From contig NZ_JBHLVH010000022.1 in NCBI RefSeq assembly GCF_042433515.1, positions 1-45,606 of the forward strand: a stretch of 45,606 nt of DNA. The letters are read 5' to 3'. The DNA comes from Kytococcus schroeteri (GTDB lineage Bacteria > Actinomycetota > Actinomycetes > Actinomycetales > Dermatophilaceae). Made by a program: the position numbers and the translations under genes. Shown here in pieces: positions 23,661 to 33,075 of the stretch. Positions within the stretch are counted from its first letter, which is position 1; every line of letters starts with the position of its first letter. The notes under the pieces are model-generated. The model had not been told where the DNA came from. It worked only from the letters and a program-made list of their open reading frames with translations, and searched no databases.

Positions 23661-23888
23661 TCAGCCCCGCTCCACCCGGATCTCCCCCACGGGGGTGCCC
23701 ACCACCTGGCCGGGCCGCACCTTGCGCCCCCGCTGCGTGCACACCTCGCCGTCCAGGGTCACGTCGCCGGCCTGGATGACCTCCCGCGCGATGGCGCCGT
23801 CGTCCACCACGTTGGCCAGCTTGAGCACCTGACCCAGCTGGATGTGCTCGTCGGTGATGGTCACGGTCAGCGCGTCTGCCTGGCTCAT
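23661..23888 (-). CDS. S4-domain RNA-binding protein (YbcJ-like)
   Basis: A 75-residue protein that is little more than one S4 domain: IQLGQVLKLANVVDDGAIAREVIQAGDVTLDGEV is the RNA-binding helix-turn region, with the usual R/K-rich RGRKVRPGQVV after it. YbcJ-like proteins bind RNA and may act in ribosome or tRNA handling. ATG at 23888 has GAGACT six bases upstream, a weak leaderless promoter; an upstream in-frame extension is proline/glycine-rich filler and is rejected. Confidence 0.85.
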   Translation of the reverse strand: MSQADALTVTITDEHIQLGQVLKLANVVDDGAIAREVIQAGDVTLDGEVCTQRGRKVRPGQVVGTPVGEIRVERG

Positions 23889-23947
23889 GGGGCCAGTCTC
23901 CCCCATCGGCTGCGCCCGGCTCCCCCTCCCGCCGGCCGGCACGGCGA

Positions 23948-23980
23948 CGGGGCCGGGGTCCGTGGTGGACCCCGGCCCCG
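23948..23980 (-). terminator. Terminator after groEL1
   Basis: Perfect 14-bp GC stem (23948-23961 with 23967-23980) and a 5-base loop, about 40 bases after the groEL stop and 60 bases before the S4 gene. Confidence 0.85.
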
Positions 23981-24020
23981 TGGCCGGTCGACGGGTCACG
24001 CGGCGCGCGACCCGCGGGAC

Positions 24021-25640
<1,620 letters not shown>

Positions 25641-25676
25641 GGATGGCCCTCCTCGCGGGAAAAGTCGGGGGTACGG

Positions 25677-25717
25677 CGCGAGCCACGCCCGCCCTCAGGG
25701 CTCGGGCGTGGCTCGCG
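25677..25717 (-). terminator. Hairpin between groES and groEL1
   Basis: Perfect 15-bp stem (25677-25691 with 25703-25717) with an 11-base loop, in the 108-base groES-groEL gap. It could be a partial terminator or an RNA-processing and stability element that sets groES above groEL levels. Confidence 0.7.
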
Positions 25718-25748
25718 GGTGGGCGCCGTCGGTGCGGCGCCGGGGAAC

Positions 25749-26045
25749 TCAGCGCTCGATGATGGCCAGCACGTCGCGGGCGCCCAGGATGAGCACCTCC
25801 TGACCGTCGTACTTGACCTCGGTGCCGCCGTACTTGGAGTAGATGACGCGGTCGCCGACGGAGATGTCCATCGGCACGCGCTCGTCGCCGTCCTCGTTGA
25901 AGCGGCCCGGGCCGACGGCGATGACCTCGCCCTCCTGCGGCTTCTCCTGGGCGGTGTCCGGGATGACCAGGCCGGAGGCGGTGGTCTGGGCGGCCTCGAC
26001 GGCCTTGACGACGATGCGGTCCTCGAGGGGCTTGATGGTGGCCAT
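25749..26045 (-). CDS. groES: Co-chaperonin GroES
   Basis: The 98-residue lid protein of the GroEL ring. It begins IKPLEDRIVVKAVEA, has the mobile loop around QTTASGLVIPDTA, which docks on GroEL, and ends in GQEVLILGARDVLAIIE. ATG at 26045 follows GAGGAAGG. A leader of about 138 bases separates it from the promoter that holds two CIRCE sites. Confidence 0.97.
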   Translation of the reverse strand: MATIKPLEDRIVVKAVEAAQTTASGLVIPDTAQEKPQEGEVIAVGPGRFNEDGDERVPMDISVGDRVIYSKYGGTEVKYDGQEVLILGARDVLAIIER

Positions 26046-26157
26046 GGGACCTTCCTCTCTCTGGGAGTGGCGCCGGGCGGGGCCCGGGGCCGGGGTGCGG
26101 TGTTCAGTCGGCGCCGTCGGGGTGGTCGCTGCCGGGTCCGTCGCGGTGGCCCCGGAG

Positions 26158-26184
26158 CTGGCACCCGGTGGCGCTGAGTGCCAG
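26158..26184. promoter_or_regulatory. CIRCE operator 2 (HrcA site) at the groESL transcript start
   Basis: CTGGCACCC-N9-GAGTGCCAG, nine-base arms with one mismatch. It covers the predicted transcript start, downstream of the -10. Confidence 0.85.
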
Positions 26185-26189
26185 CACCA

Positions 26190-26219
26190 AATCTAGGGCG
26201 GCCTCTGGCACTCGGTCAA
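26190..26219 (-). promoter_or_regulatory. groESL promoter
   Basis: On the minus strand TTGACC (26214-26219) and TAGATT (26190-26195) with an 18-base spacer; transcription begins near 26183. The -35 lies in the spacer of CIRCE 1. Confidence 0.8.
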
Positions 26220-26231
26220 CTCGAGTGCCAG
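26205..26231. promoter_or_regulatory. CIRCE operator 1 (HrcA site) over the groESL -35
   Basis: CTGGCACTC-N9-GAGTGCCAG, a perfect nine-base inverted repeat with the canonical nine-base spacer. The -35 hexamer lies within the spacer. Confidence 0.92.
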
Positions 26232-26246
26232 AGGCCACCGGGGCGC

Positions 26247-27479
26247 TCAGAGCAGGGGCTGGAGCGGCTGCAGGAGCCGCTCGATGCCGCGGGCCCACCA
26301 GGCCCTGCCCCGCCACTCGGCCAGTGTCAGCTGCCGGCAGTTGGTGAGGTCGCGGCGGAAGATCTCCTGCATGTGGGCGGCCTGCCCGGCGTCGAGGATC
26401 TCCAGGTTGACCTCGTAGTTGCCGGTCAGCGAGAGCCGGTCGATGTTGGCCGTCCCCACCGTGACCCACACGCCGTCGACCACCGCGGTCTTGGCGTGCA
26501 CCATCGCGTCCTGGTACAGCCACAGCTCCACCCCGCCGGAGAGCAGCTGCTCGAAGTAGTAGCGCGCCACCCAGTCGGCCACCACGTGGTTGGAGCGCTC
26601 CGGGAGGATCACCTTCACGTCCACCCCCCGCCGCCGGGCGCGGAGCAGCTCCTCGAGGATCTCCCTGTCGGGGATGAAGTAGGCCTGCGTGATCCAGATC
26701 GTCTCGTCGGCCCGGTCGATGGCCTCCAGGTACATGCCCCGGATGGGGAAGAGCAGCCGCGAGGGCGCGTTGCGGTGGGCCTGCACCGGCAGCCCCCAGG
26801 CCCGGCTGCGGCCGTCGCTGAGCTCGGGCTGGTCCTCGTGCCGGTGGCGGTTCCAGAAGTCGATGAAGACGTTGACCAGCTCGGCCACCGCTGCCCCGGT
26901 GACCCGCACGTGGGTGTCGCGCCACTGCGTGGCGTACTCCTGGCCCACGTTGTAGCCGCCCACGAAGCCGACCTCCTCGTCCACCACGAGGATCTTGCGG
27001 TGGTCGCGCCCCCAGTGGCGGGGACCGAGCAGCACGTCCGGGGTCACCACCGGGTACTCCAGCGTGTGCACGCCCGGCGGCCAGCGCTTGAACTCCCGCG
27101 GCACCACGAGGTTGGCGAACCCGTCGAAGACCACGTGCACGGCCACGCCGCGCTCGGCGGCCTCGCAGAGGGCCTCCTTGAAGGCCCGGCCCACGGCGTC
27201 GCCCTTGAGGATGTAGCTCTCGAAGAAGATCTCGCGGCGCGCCCCGCGGATGGCCTCGAGCATGTCGGCGAAGACGTCGCGCCCGAAGGTGTAGGTGGTG
27301 ATGGTGGTGCGGTCCAGCGAGCTCTCCACCGGCTCCACGGTGGGGAACGAGATGACCTCGGGACTGCGGCGCTTGCGGCGGCGGTTGCTCACCACCAGTC
27401 CCGCGACGACGGCCGCCTGCGCGACCGCCTGTGCCCCGAGCCCGTAGGCCACCACCTTCGCGACGGTGCGGTGCGGCAC
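26247..27479 (-). CDS. Cardiolipin synthase-like phospholipase D family protein
   Basis: A 410-residue membrane-anchored PLD-superfamily protein. One N-terminal membrane helix (about 8-30) is followed by two HKD-type motifs: RDHRKILVVD with FVGGYNVG after it, and MVHAKTAVVDG with VGTANID after it. This two-motif layout and length fit bacterial cardiolipin synthase, which joins two phosphatidylglycerols. GTG at 27479 follows GAGGAGGGG, with a TAGACT -10 28-40 bases upstream. The very short gap to the groES operator means its transcript ends around the CIRCE hairpins. Confidence 0.85.
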   Translation of the reverse strand: MPHRTVAKVVAYGLGAQAVAQAAVVAGLVVSNRRRKRRSPEVISFPTVEPVESSLDRTTITTYTFGRDVFADMLEAIRGARREIFFESYILKGDAVGRAFKEALCEAAERGVAVHVVFDGFANLVVPREFKRWPPGVHTLEYPVVTPDVLLGPRHWGRDHRKILVVDEEVGFVGGYNVGQEYATQWRDTHVRVTGAAVAELVNVFIDFWNRHRHEDQPELSDGRSRAWGLPVQAHRNAPSRLLFPIRGMYLEAIDRADETIWITQAYFIPDREILEELLRARRRGVDVKVILPERSNHVVADWVARYYFEQLLSGGVELWLYQDAMVHAKTAVVDGVWVTVGTANIDRLSLTGNYEVNLEILDAGQAAHMQEIFRRDLTNCRQLTLAEWRGRAWWARGIERLLQPLQPLL

Positions 27480-27513
27480 GTCCCCTCCTCGACTCGGCTC
27501 CTGGCGTTGGGCC

Positions 27514-27519
27514 AGTCTA
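27514..27519 (-). promoter_or_regulatory. -10 of the cardiolipin synthase gene
   Basis: TAGACT on the minus strand, in the gap shared with the divergent methyltransferase gene. Confidence 0.5.
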
Positions 27520-27573
27520 GGGCGGCGCGGCCGGCCCCCGGGGCGGGCCACCGGCGGTGGGAGACTGCCGCCC

Positions 27574-28908
27574 ATGAGCCACGCCCCCGACCCCGATGAC
27601 CCCCTGGCCGGCGTCGACCTGCTGCGGAGCGTGGCCCCCGGATCCGACCCCGCGCTGGACGCCCTCGTCGCCGAGGCCCGGGCCACCGGGGACGCGTTCG
27701 CCGCGGCCGCCCTGCTGCGCGGCGCCGGCTTCGCCCCCGAGCGGGCCGCCGCCGCCCTCTCCCAGGCCGAGCTGCGCGCCACCGGCACCGCCAAGCTCGG
27801 TGAACGCGCCGCGGGGATGCTGCTCACCCGGGCCGGTCTGGAGCAGGCCACGCGCTGGCAGGTGGCCGAGCTGCACGGGCGGGTCCTGGCCGCCGCCGGC
27901 ATCGAGCAGGTGACGGATGTGGGGTGCGGGCTGGGGGCCGACACCTGGGCGCTCACCCGGCACGTGCCGGCGGTGACCGCCCTGGAGGCCGATACCGAGA
28001 CCGCCGCCGCCGCGGCCCACAACCTGGCGGGCACCGGTGCCGTGGTGGAGCACCGCGAGGTGGACGCCTCGTGGCAGCCGCCCGCCGCCCCCGAGGCGGC
28101 CCGCTGCGCGCTGTGGTTCGACCCCGCCCGCCGCACCGGGGTGGCCGACGCCCGGGGACGCGCCCGCCGCGTCAGCGGACCGACCGGTCTGCGGCCCTCC
28201 CTCGAGCTGGTGACGACGCTGGCCGGGCGGGTGGGCCTCACCGGTTGCAAGGTGGGGCCCGGCTGGCGCCACGGTGACGTGCCCGCCGGGGCCCACGCCC
28301 AGTGGGTGAGCCACGACGGCGACCTCGTGGAGGCCGTGCTCTGGATGGGCCGGGCCCTCGCCTCCCCCGGCGGAGCCCCCGACCCGCTGCGCCCGGTGGC
28401 CGGGGCGCACTCGGCCACCCGTCTGGACCACGACGGCACCGTGCTGGCGCACACCGACTCCACCGCCCTGCCACCCTCCCCCGCCGGCATGCCCGGCCAC
28501 CGCGTGCTCACCAGCGAGGACGAGCTGGGCACCCACCTGTGGGAGCCCGATCCCGCCCTGGCGCAGGCCGGGCTGGTGGGCGTGGTGGCGGGCGGCGCCG
28601 CAGAGGCCCGGGCGGCCGAGCTGGGTACCGGCGTGGGGTGGATGACGGCCGACCTGCCGGGCGACCCCGCGTGGGTGCGCACCCACCGTGTGGTGGAGGT
28701 GATGGCGCCCCGCCCCAAGGTGCTCTCCGCGTGGGCCCGCCGCCGGGAGGTCGGCGAGCTGGTGCTGCGCAAGCACGGGTCGTCGCTGGACCCGGCCGTG
28801 GTGCGCCAGCGGATCCGGACCCGGGGCGACCAGCGCCGGGTGCTGCTGCTCACCCGCATCGGGGACCGGCAGGTGGCCGTCGAGACCGAGGCCCCGGCGG
28901 AGCCCTAG
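27574..28908 (+). CDS. Class I SAM methyltransferase with THUMP-like domain
   Basis: A 444-residue protein with a SAM-binding motif VTDVGCGLGADTWAL at about residues 112-126 in a Rossmann-fold core, ALEADTETAAAAAHN as motif II and LWFDPARRTG as the motif IV region. The C-terminal part (RTHRVVEVMAPRPKVLSAWARRREVGELVLRKHG) fits the THUMP-like domain, suggesting an RNA substrate, as in other THUMP methyltransferases. Which RNA is unknown. ATG at 27574 lies seven bases after a GAGACT, so it may be leaderless. Its TAG stop is the first part of the TAGACT hexamer thought to serve the next gene. Confidence 0.83.
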   Translation: MSHAPDPDDPLAGVDLLRSVAPGSDPALDALVAEARATGDAFAAAALLRGAGFAPERAAAALSQAELRATGTAKLGERAAGMLLTRAGLEQATRWQVAELHGRVLAAAGIEQVTDVGCGLGADTWALTRHVPAVTALEADTETAAAAAHNLAGTGAVVEHREVDASWQPPAAPEAARCALWFDPARRTGVADARGRARRVSGPTGLRPSLELVTTLAGRVGLTGCKVGPGWRHGDVPAGAHAQWVSHDGDLVEAVLWMGRALASPGGAPDPLRPVAGAHSATRLDHDGTVLAHTDSTALPPSPAGMPGHRVLTSEDELGTHLWEPDPALAQAGLVGVVAGGAAEARAAELGTGVGWMTADLPGDPAWVRTHRVVEVMAPRPKVLSAWARRREVGELVLRKHGSSLDPAVVRQRIRTRGDQRRVLLLTRIGDRQVAVETEAPAEP

Positions 28909-28911
28909 ACT
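28906..28911 (+). promoter_or_regulatory. Probable -10 of the RND pump gene overlapping a stop codon
   Basis: TAGACT, whose TAG is the stop codon of the methyltransferase gene. The leader to the ATG at 28993 would be about 75 bases. Confidence 0.4.
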
Positions 28912-28992
28912 CTGCGCGGGTGACGGTGACCGGGGGACGTCCCGGGGCGGTCGACCCAGCCGAGTCCCGCACCCGCCCCGGAGGTCCCGCAC

Positions 28993-31900
28993 ATGACTGC
29001 CCTTGCCCGCCTGAGCCTGAGGAACAGGGCGTTGGTGGCCCTGGCCACGGTGCTCACCCTCGTGCTCGGACTGTTCTCCACGTCCTCCCTCAAGCAGGAG
29101 CTGCTCCCCTCGCTGGAGTTCCCCCTGGTGGTGGCCGTGACGCCCGTGCAGGGCGCCGACTCGCAGGTGGTGGAGTCCCGCGTCACCGTGCCGATGGAGC
29201 GCGCTGCCGAGCAGCTCGACGGCATCGAGAAGGTGGAGTCCACCAGCTCCAACGGCCTCTCGGTGGTGCAGGCCACGCTCACCTACGGCACCTCCCTGGA
29301 CGACGCGAAGGCCGCGCTCCAGGCCGAGGTCTCGGGCATGGACCTCCCCGAGGGGGCCGAGCCCCAGGTGATCGTGGGCGCCTTCGACGCCTTCCCGATC
29401 ATGCAGGTCTCGGCCACCGGCGGCGGGAGCACCGACCAGCTCGTGGAGCGCCTCAACACCTCGGTGGTGCCCGAGCTCGAGAAGATCGACGGCGTCCGCG
29501 AGGTGCAGCTCAGCGGCGTGAAGGACCAGCAGGTGCGGGTGGACCTGGACCCGGCCAAGGCCGCGAAGGCCGGCGTGACCCCGCAGGCCGTGGCCGCCGC
29601 GCTGCAGTCCCACGGCGTGGTGGTGCCCGGCGGCACCCTCAACGACGGGGACCAGTCCCTGGCCGTGCAGGTGGGGGCGAGCTTCCAGGACGTCTCCGAG
29701 CTGCGCGCGCTGCCGCTGGCCGCCCAGCCCGCCACCGGTGGCGAGGGCGGGCAGGACCCGACCGCCCAGGGCCAGGGCCGGCCGGCGGGCGCCGCCGCGG
29801 CCTCCTCCCCGTCCTCCCCGGTGACCCTCGGCGACGTCGCCAAGGTCACCCTCGCCGACCCGCCGGCCACCGGCCACACCCGCACCGACGGCCGACCCGC
29901 CGTCACCCTCGGCATCGTCAAGACCCCCGAGGGGAACACCGTGGGCATCTCCCACGACGTGTCCGACGCCCTGGCCGGGCTGCAGGACGACCTCGGGCAG
30001 GACGGCCGCCTCACCGTGGTGTTCGACCAGGCCCCGTTCGTCGAGCAGTCCATCCACGACCTCACCACCGAGGGCCTGCTGGGCCTCGGCTTCGCCATCC
30101 TCGTGGTGCTGCTCTTCCTGCTCTCGATCCGCCTGACGCTCGTCACCGCGGTGTCCATCCCGCTCTCGCTGCTCGTGGCGATGATCGGCCTGCACCTGGC
30201 CGGCTACTCGCTGAACATCCTCACCCTCGGTGCGCTCACCATCGCCGTGGGGCGCGTGGTGGACGACTCCATCGTGGTCATCGAGAACATCAAGCGCCAC
30301 GTGGACGGCGGCGAGCCCAAGGCGCAGGCCATCCCGCGCGCCGTGGCCGAGGTGGCCGGTGCCGTGACCTCCTCCACGCTGGCCACCGCGGCGGTGTTCC
30401 TGCCGCTGGGCCTCGTGGGCGGACAGGTGGGCGAGCTCTTCCGCCCCTTCGCCCTCACCGTCGTGGTGGCCCTGCTGGCCTCCCTCCTGGTGGCCCTCAC
30501 CATCATCCCGGTGCTGGGCTACTGGTTCCTGCGCAGCCGCGACGCCGGCGATCTCACCGAGGAGCAGCGCCTGGCCGCCCTGCACTCCGACGACCCGGAC
30601 TGGCTGCAGCGCGGCTACCTGCCCGTGCTGCGCACGGTCATCCGCCGCCCCCTGCTCACCTGCCTGGCGGGCCTGCTCGTGTTCGCCGGCACCGTGGCCT
30701 CCGCCGGCCTGGTGAAGACCGACTTCATGGGCTCGGCCGGCGACACCCAGGTGAACGTCACCCAGGAGATGCCCGCCGGCACCACCCTGGAGGCCACCGA
30801 CGCCGCCGCCCGGAAGGTGGAGAAGGCCCTCGCCGGCATCGACGGCGTGAAGACCGTCACCGCCACCGTGGGTGACACCGGCGACGGCGCGGCCGCCATG
30901 ACCGGTGGCGGCTCGAGCTCCTCGCAGTTCTTCGTGGCCATGGACGACGAGGCCGACGCCGACGCGGTGCGCACCACCATCGAGGACCGGCTGCAGGACG
31001 TGCCCGGCACCGTCCGCGTGACCGGCGCCTCGGAGGACCCGTCGATGGGCCGCACCCAGGTGGTGGTGCGCTCCGATGACGAGAAGGCCCTGGAGGAGAC
31101 CGCGCGTGCCGTCGAGAAGGCCGTCTCCGGTGTGCAGGGCGCCACGGACGTCTCCAACAACGCGGCCGACACCATCCCCGCCGTGCGCGTGGAGGTCGAC
31201 CGCCAGAAGGCTCAGGCCGCCGGGCTCTCCGAGGCGGTCGTCGGCCAGCTCGTGGCCGGCGCGCTGCACGGCGCCCCGGTCGGCGAGGTGACCCTGCGGG
31301 ACGCCGCCCACCCGGTGGTGGTCGTGCAGGGCGAGAAGCCGACCTCCGTGGCCGCGCTGAGGAAGCTGCCGGTGGGCGCCGGTCCGAAGGGCCCGCTCAC
31401 CCTGGCCGACGTGGCCAGCGTCAGGAAGGTGGAGTCGCCGGTGAGCATCACGCGCACCGACGGCCAGCGCTCGGCCACCATCACCGCCGTCAACGACACC
31501 GACGACCTCGGTGCCTTCACCCGGGATCTCACCCAGGCCGTGGACGGCGTCGACGTGCCCGAGGGCGTGGAGGTCTCCGTGGGCGGCGAGAGCGAGGAGC
31601 AGGCCGAGGCCTTCGCCCAGCTGGGGCTGGCCATGCTGGCGGCCATCGGCATCGTCTACCTGATCATGGTGGCGGCCTTCCGCTCGATCGTGCAGCCGCT
31701 CATCCTGCTGGTCTCCATCCCCTTCGCGGCCACCGGCGCCATCGCGATGCTGGTGCTCACCCGGGTGCCGCTGGGCGTGGCCGGCATGATCGGCGGCCTG
31801 ATGCTGGTGGGCATCGTGGTGACCAACGCCATCGTGCTCATCGACCTGGTCAACCAGTACCGCGCCCGCGGGCTGTCGATCGAGGACGCCGTGGTGGAGG

Positions 31901-32253
31901 GCGGCCGCCACCGCCTGCGCCCCATCCTCATGACGGCGCTGGCCACCATCTGCGCGCTCAACCCGATGGCGTTCGCGCTCACCGGCGGCGGGGCCTTCAT
32001 CAGCCAGCCGCTGGCGATCGTGGTGATCGGCGGCCTGCTGAGCAGCACGGTGCTCACGCTGCTGCTGGTGCCGGCGCTGTACGTCATCGTGGAGCGCGTC
32101 GGCCGCCGGTTCGGCCGGGACCGCGGGCAGGAGGCCGGGGAGGCCGAGGGCCTGCCGGCCCCCGGGGCGGAGGGGTCGGCGCAGGCCGCCCCCGCCCGTC
32201 CGGCGCGCGGCGGGGCTACCGCGCTCGACGGGTGGCGACCGGCCGGCGCCTGA
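28993..32253 (+). CDS. RND-family efflux/export permease (AcrB/SwrC-like)
   Basis: A 1086-residue inner membrane transporter with the two-fold AcrB layout: TM1 near the N-terminus, a large outer loop, a TM bundle from about 355 to 520, TM7 near 555, a second outer loop, and a TM bundle from about 875 to 1040. The proton-relay aspartates in TM4 are present (VDDSIVVIENI, Asp424 and Asp425). The TM10 lysine of AcrB is replaced by threonine (GIVVTNAIVL, Thr944), as in Gram-positive SwrC-like members. The first outer loop has a low-complexity Gly/Gln/Ser/Pro insert near residues 248-276. No membrane-fusion or outer-membrane partner is nearby, as expected for a monoderm. The ATG follows GGAGG. Substrate unknown. 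Confidence 0.9.
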   Translation: MTALARLSLRNRALVALATVLTLVLGLFSTSSLKQELLPSLEFPLVVAVTPVQGADSQVVESRVTVPMERAAEQLDGIEKVESTSSNGLSVVQATLTYGTSLDDAKAALQAEVSGMDLPEGAEPQVIVGAFDAFPIMQVSATGGGSTDQLVERLNTSVVPELEKIDGVREVQLSGVKDQQVRVDLDPAKAAKAGVTPQAVAAALQSHGVVVPGGTLNDGDQSLAVQVGASFQDVSELRALPLAAQPATGGEGGQDPTAQGQGRPAGAAAASSPSSPVTLGDVAKVTLADPPATGHTRTDGRPAVTLGIVKTPEGNTVGISHDVSDALAGLQDDLGQDGRLTVVFDQAPFVEQSIHDLTTEGLLGLGFAILVVLLFLLSIRLTLVTAVSIPLSLLVAMIGLHLAGYSLNILTLGALTIAVGRVVDDSIVVIENIKRHVDGGEPKAQAIPRAVAEVAGAVTSSTLATAAVFLPLGLVGGQVGELFRPFALTVVVALLASLLVALTIIPVLGYWFLRSRDAGDLTEEQRLAALHSDDPDWLQRGYLPVLRTVIRRPLLTCLAGLLVFAGTVASAGLVKTDFMGSAGDTQVNVTQEMPAGTTLEATDAAARKVEKALAGIDGVKTVTATVGDTGDGAAAMTGGGSSSSQFFVAMDDEADADAVRTTIEDRLQDVPGTVRVTGASEDPSMGRTQVVVRSDDEKALEETARAVEKAVSGVQGATDVSNNAADTIPAVRVEVDRQKAQAAGLSEAVVGQLVAGALHGAPVGEVTLRDAAHPVVVVQGEKPTSVAALRKLPVGAGPKGPLTLADVASVRKVESPVSITRTDGQRSATITAVNDTDDLGAFTRDLTQAVDGVDVPEGVEVSVGGESEEQAEAFAQLGLAMLAAIGIVYLIMVAAFRSIVQPLILLVSIPFAATGAIAMLVLTRVPLGVAGMIGGLMLVGIVVTNAIVLIDLVNQYRARGLSIEDAVVEGGRHRLRPILMTALATICALNPMAFALTGGGAFISQPLAIVVIGGLLSSTVLTLLLVPALYVIVERVGRRFGRDRGQEAGEAEGLPAPGAEGSAQAAPARPARGGATALDGWRPAGA

Positions 32254-32262
32254 CCCGCGCCA

Positions 32263-32310
32263 CGACGAGGGGCCTGCCCCGGGGAGAGCCCCGGGGCAGG
32301 CCCCTCATCG
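32263..32310. terminator. Bidirectional terminator between the RND gene and trkA
   Basis: A 22-bp stem with one mismatch (32263-32284 with 32289-32310) and a 4-base loop, between convergent genes. It is the strongest terminator in the window. Confidence 0.92.
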
Positions 32311-32322
32311 TGGGTGGCGGCC

Positions 32323-33009
32323 TCAGTCGGGCAGGTCGGTGAGGCTGCAGAAGGCCTCCACCCGGTCGGTGGGGCCGGAGACGATGAGCTCGTCGCCCCG
32401 CCGCACCACCGTGTCAGCCTGGGCGTAGGTGAAGTTCTCGCCGGTGCGCTTGAGCCCCACGATGGTGACGCCGTGCCGGCTGCGCGGCAGCGACTGCGCC
32501 AGCGGCAGGTCCCAGGTCTCCCGGGGCGAGCGCGTGCGGGCGATGGCGAAGCCGTCCTCGAAGCCCATGTAGTCGGTCATCCCGCCGGCCACGATGTGGG
32601 CGACGCGCTCCCCCATCGACCAGTCGGGGTAGATGACGTGCTGCACGCCGATCTTGCCCAGGATGCGCCCGTGCTTGCGGGTGATGGCCTTGGCCCACAC
32701 CTCGGGCACACCCGCCTCGACGAGGGCCACCGCGGAGAGCACGCTGGCCTCCACGTCGTTGCCGATGGCCACCACCGCGCGGTCGAACTCCCCCACGCCC
32801 AGCTGGGCCAGGGCGGCGTCGTCCGTGGCGTCGGCCTGCACCACGTGCTCGATCTGACCGGACCACTTCTGCACGATGGCCGGGTCGGTGTCCACGCCGA
32901 GCACGTCGATGCCCTGGCGCGAGAGCGAGGCCGCCACGGCGCCGCCGAAGCGGCCGAGGCCGATGACGACCACCGAGACCTGACGGGGGCGGGGGTTCCT
33001 GCCGAGCAT
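32323..33009 (-). CDS. trkA: TrkA-type potassium uptake regulatory subunit
   Basis: A 228-residue cytoplasmic RCK protein. The N-terminal Rossmann domain has the nucleotide-binding VIGLGRFGGAVAASL and the acidic end of strand 2 in GVDTDP; a TrkA-C domain fills the last 80 or so residues. It gates the TrkH channel encoded directly upstream in response to ATP/ADP or NAD(H). ATG at 33009 follows AAGGAG. The 66-base gap to trkH contains a 15-bp tandem repeat. Confidence 0.93.
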   Translation of the reverse strand: MLGRNPRPRQVSVVVIGLGRFGGAVAASLSRQGIDVLGVDTDPAIVQKWSGQIEHVVQADATDDAALAQLGVGEFDRAVVAIGNDVEASVLSAVALVEAGVPEVWAKAITRKHGRILGKIGVQHVIYPDWSMGERVAHIVAGGMTDYMGFEDGFAIARTRSPRETWDLPLAQSLPRSRHGVTIVGLKRTGENFTYAQADTVVRRGDELIVSGPTDRVEAFCSLTDLPD

Positions 33010-33020
33010 GGGGCTCCTTC

Positions 33021-33064
33021 GGTGCGGACGGGGTGGGTGCGGGCGGGGTGGGTGCGGGCGGGGA
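33021..33064. repeat. 15-bp tandem repeat between trkH and trkA
   Basis: Three units of ggtgcgggcggggtg, the first with one base change and the third incomplete, fill much of the trkH-trkA gap. Confidence 0.8.
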
Positions 33065-33075
33065 CGACCGGGCGG

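Noticed and set aside
27517..31911. A 1464-codon open frame on the minus strand opposite the RND gene.
   Set aside because: His/Gly/Ala-rich antisense translation mirroring a clear RND transporter; no domain.
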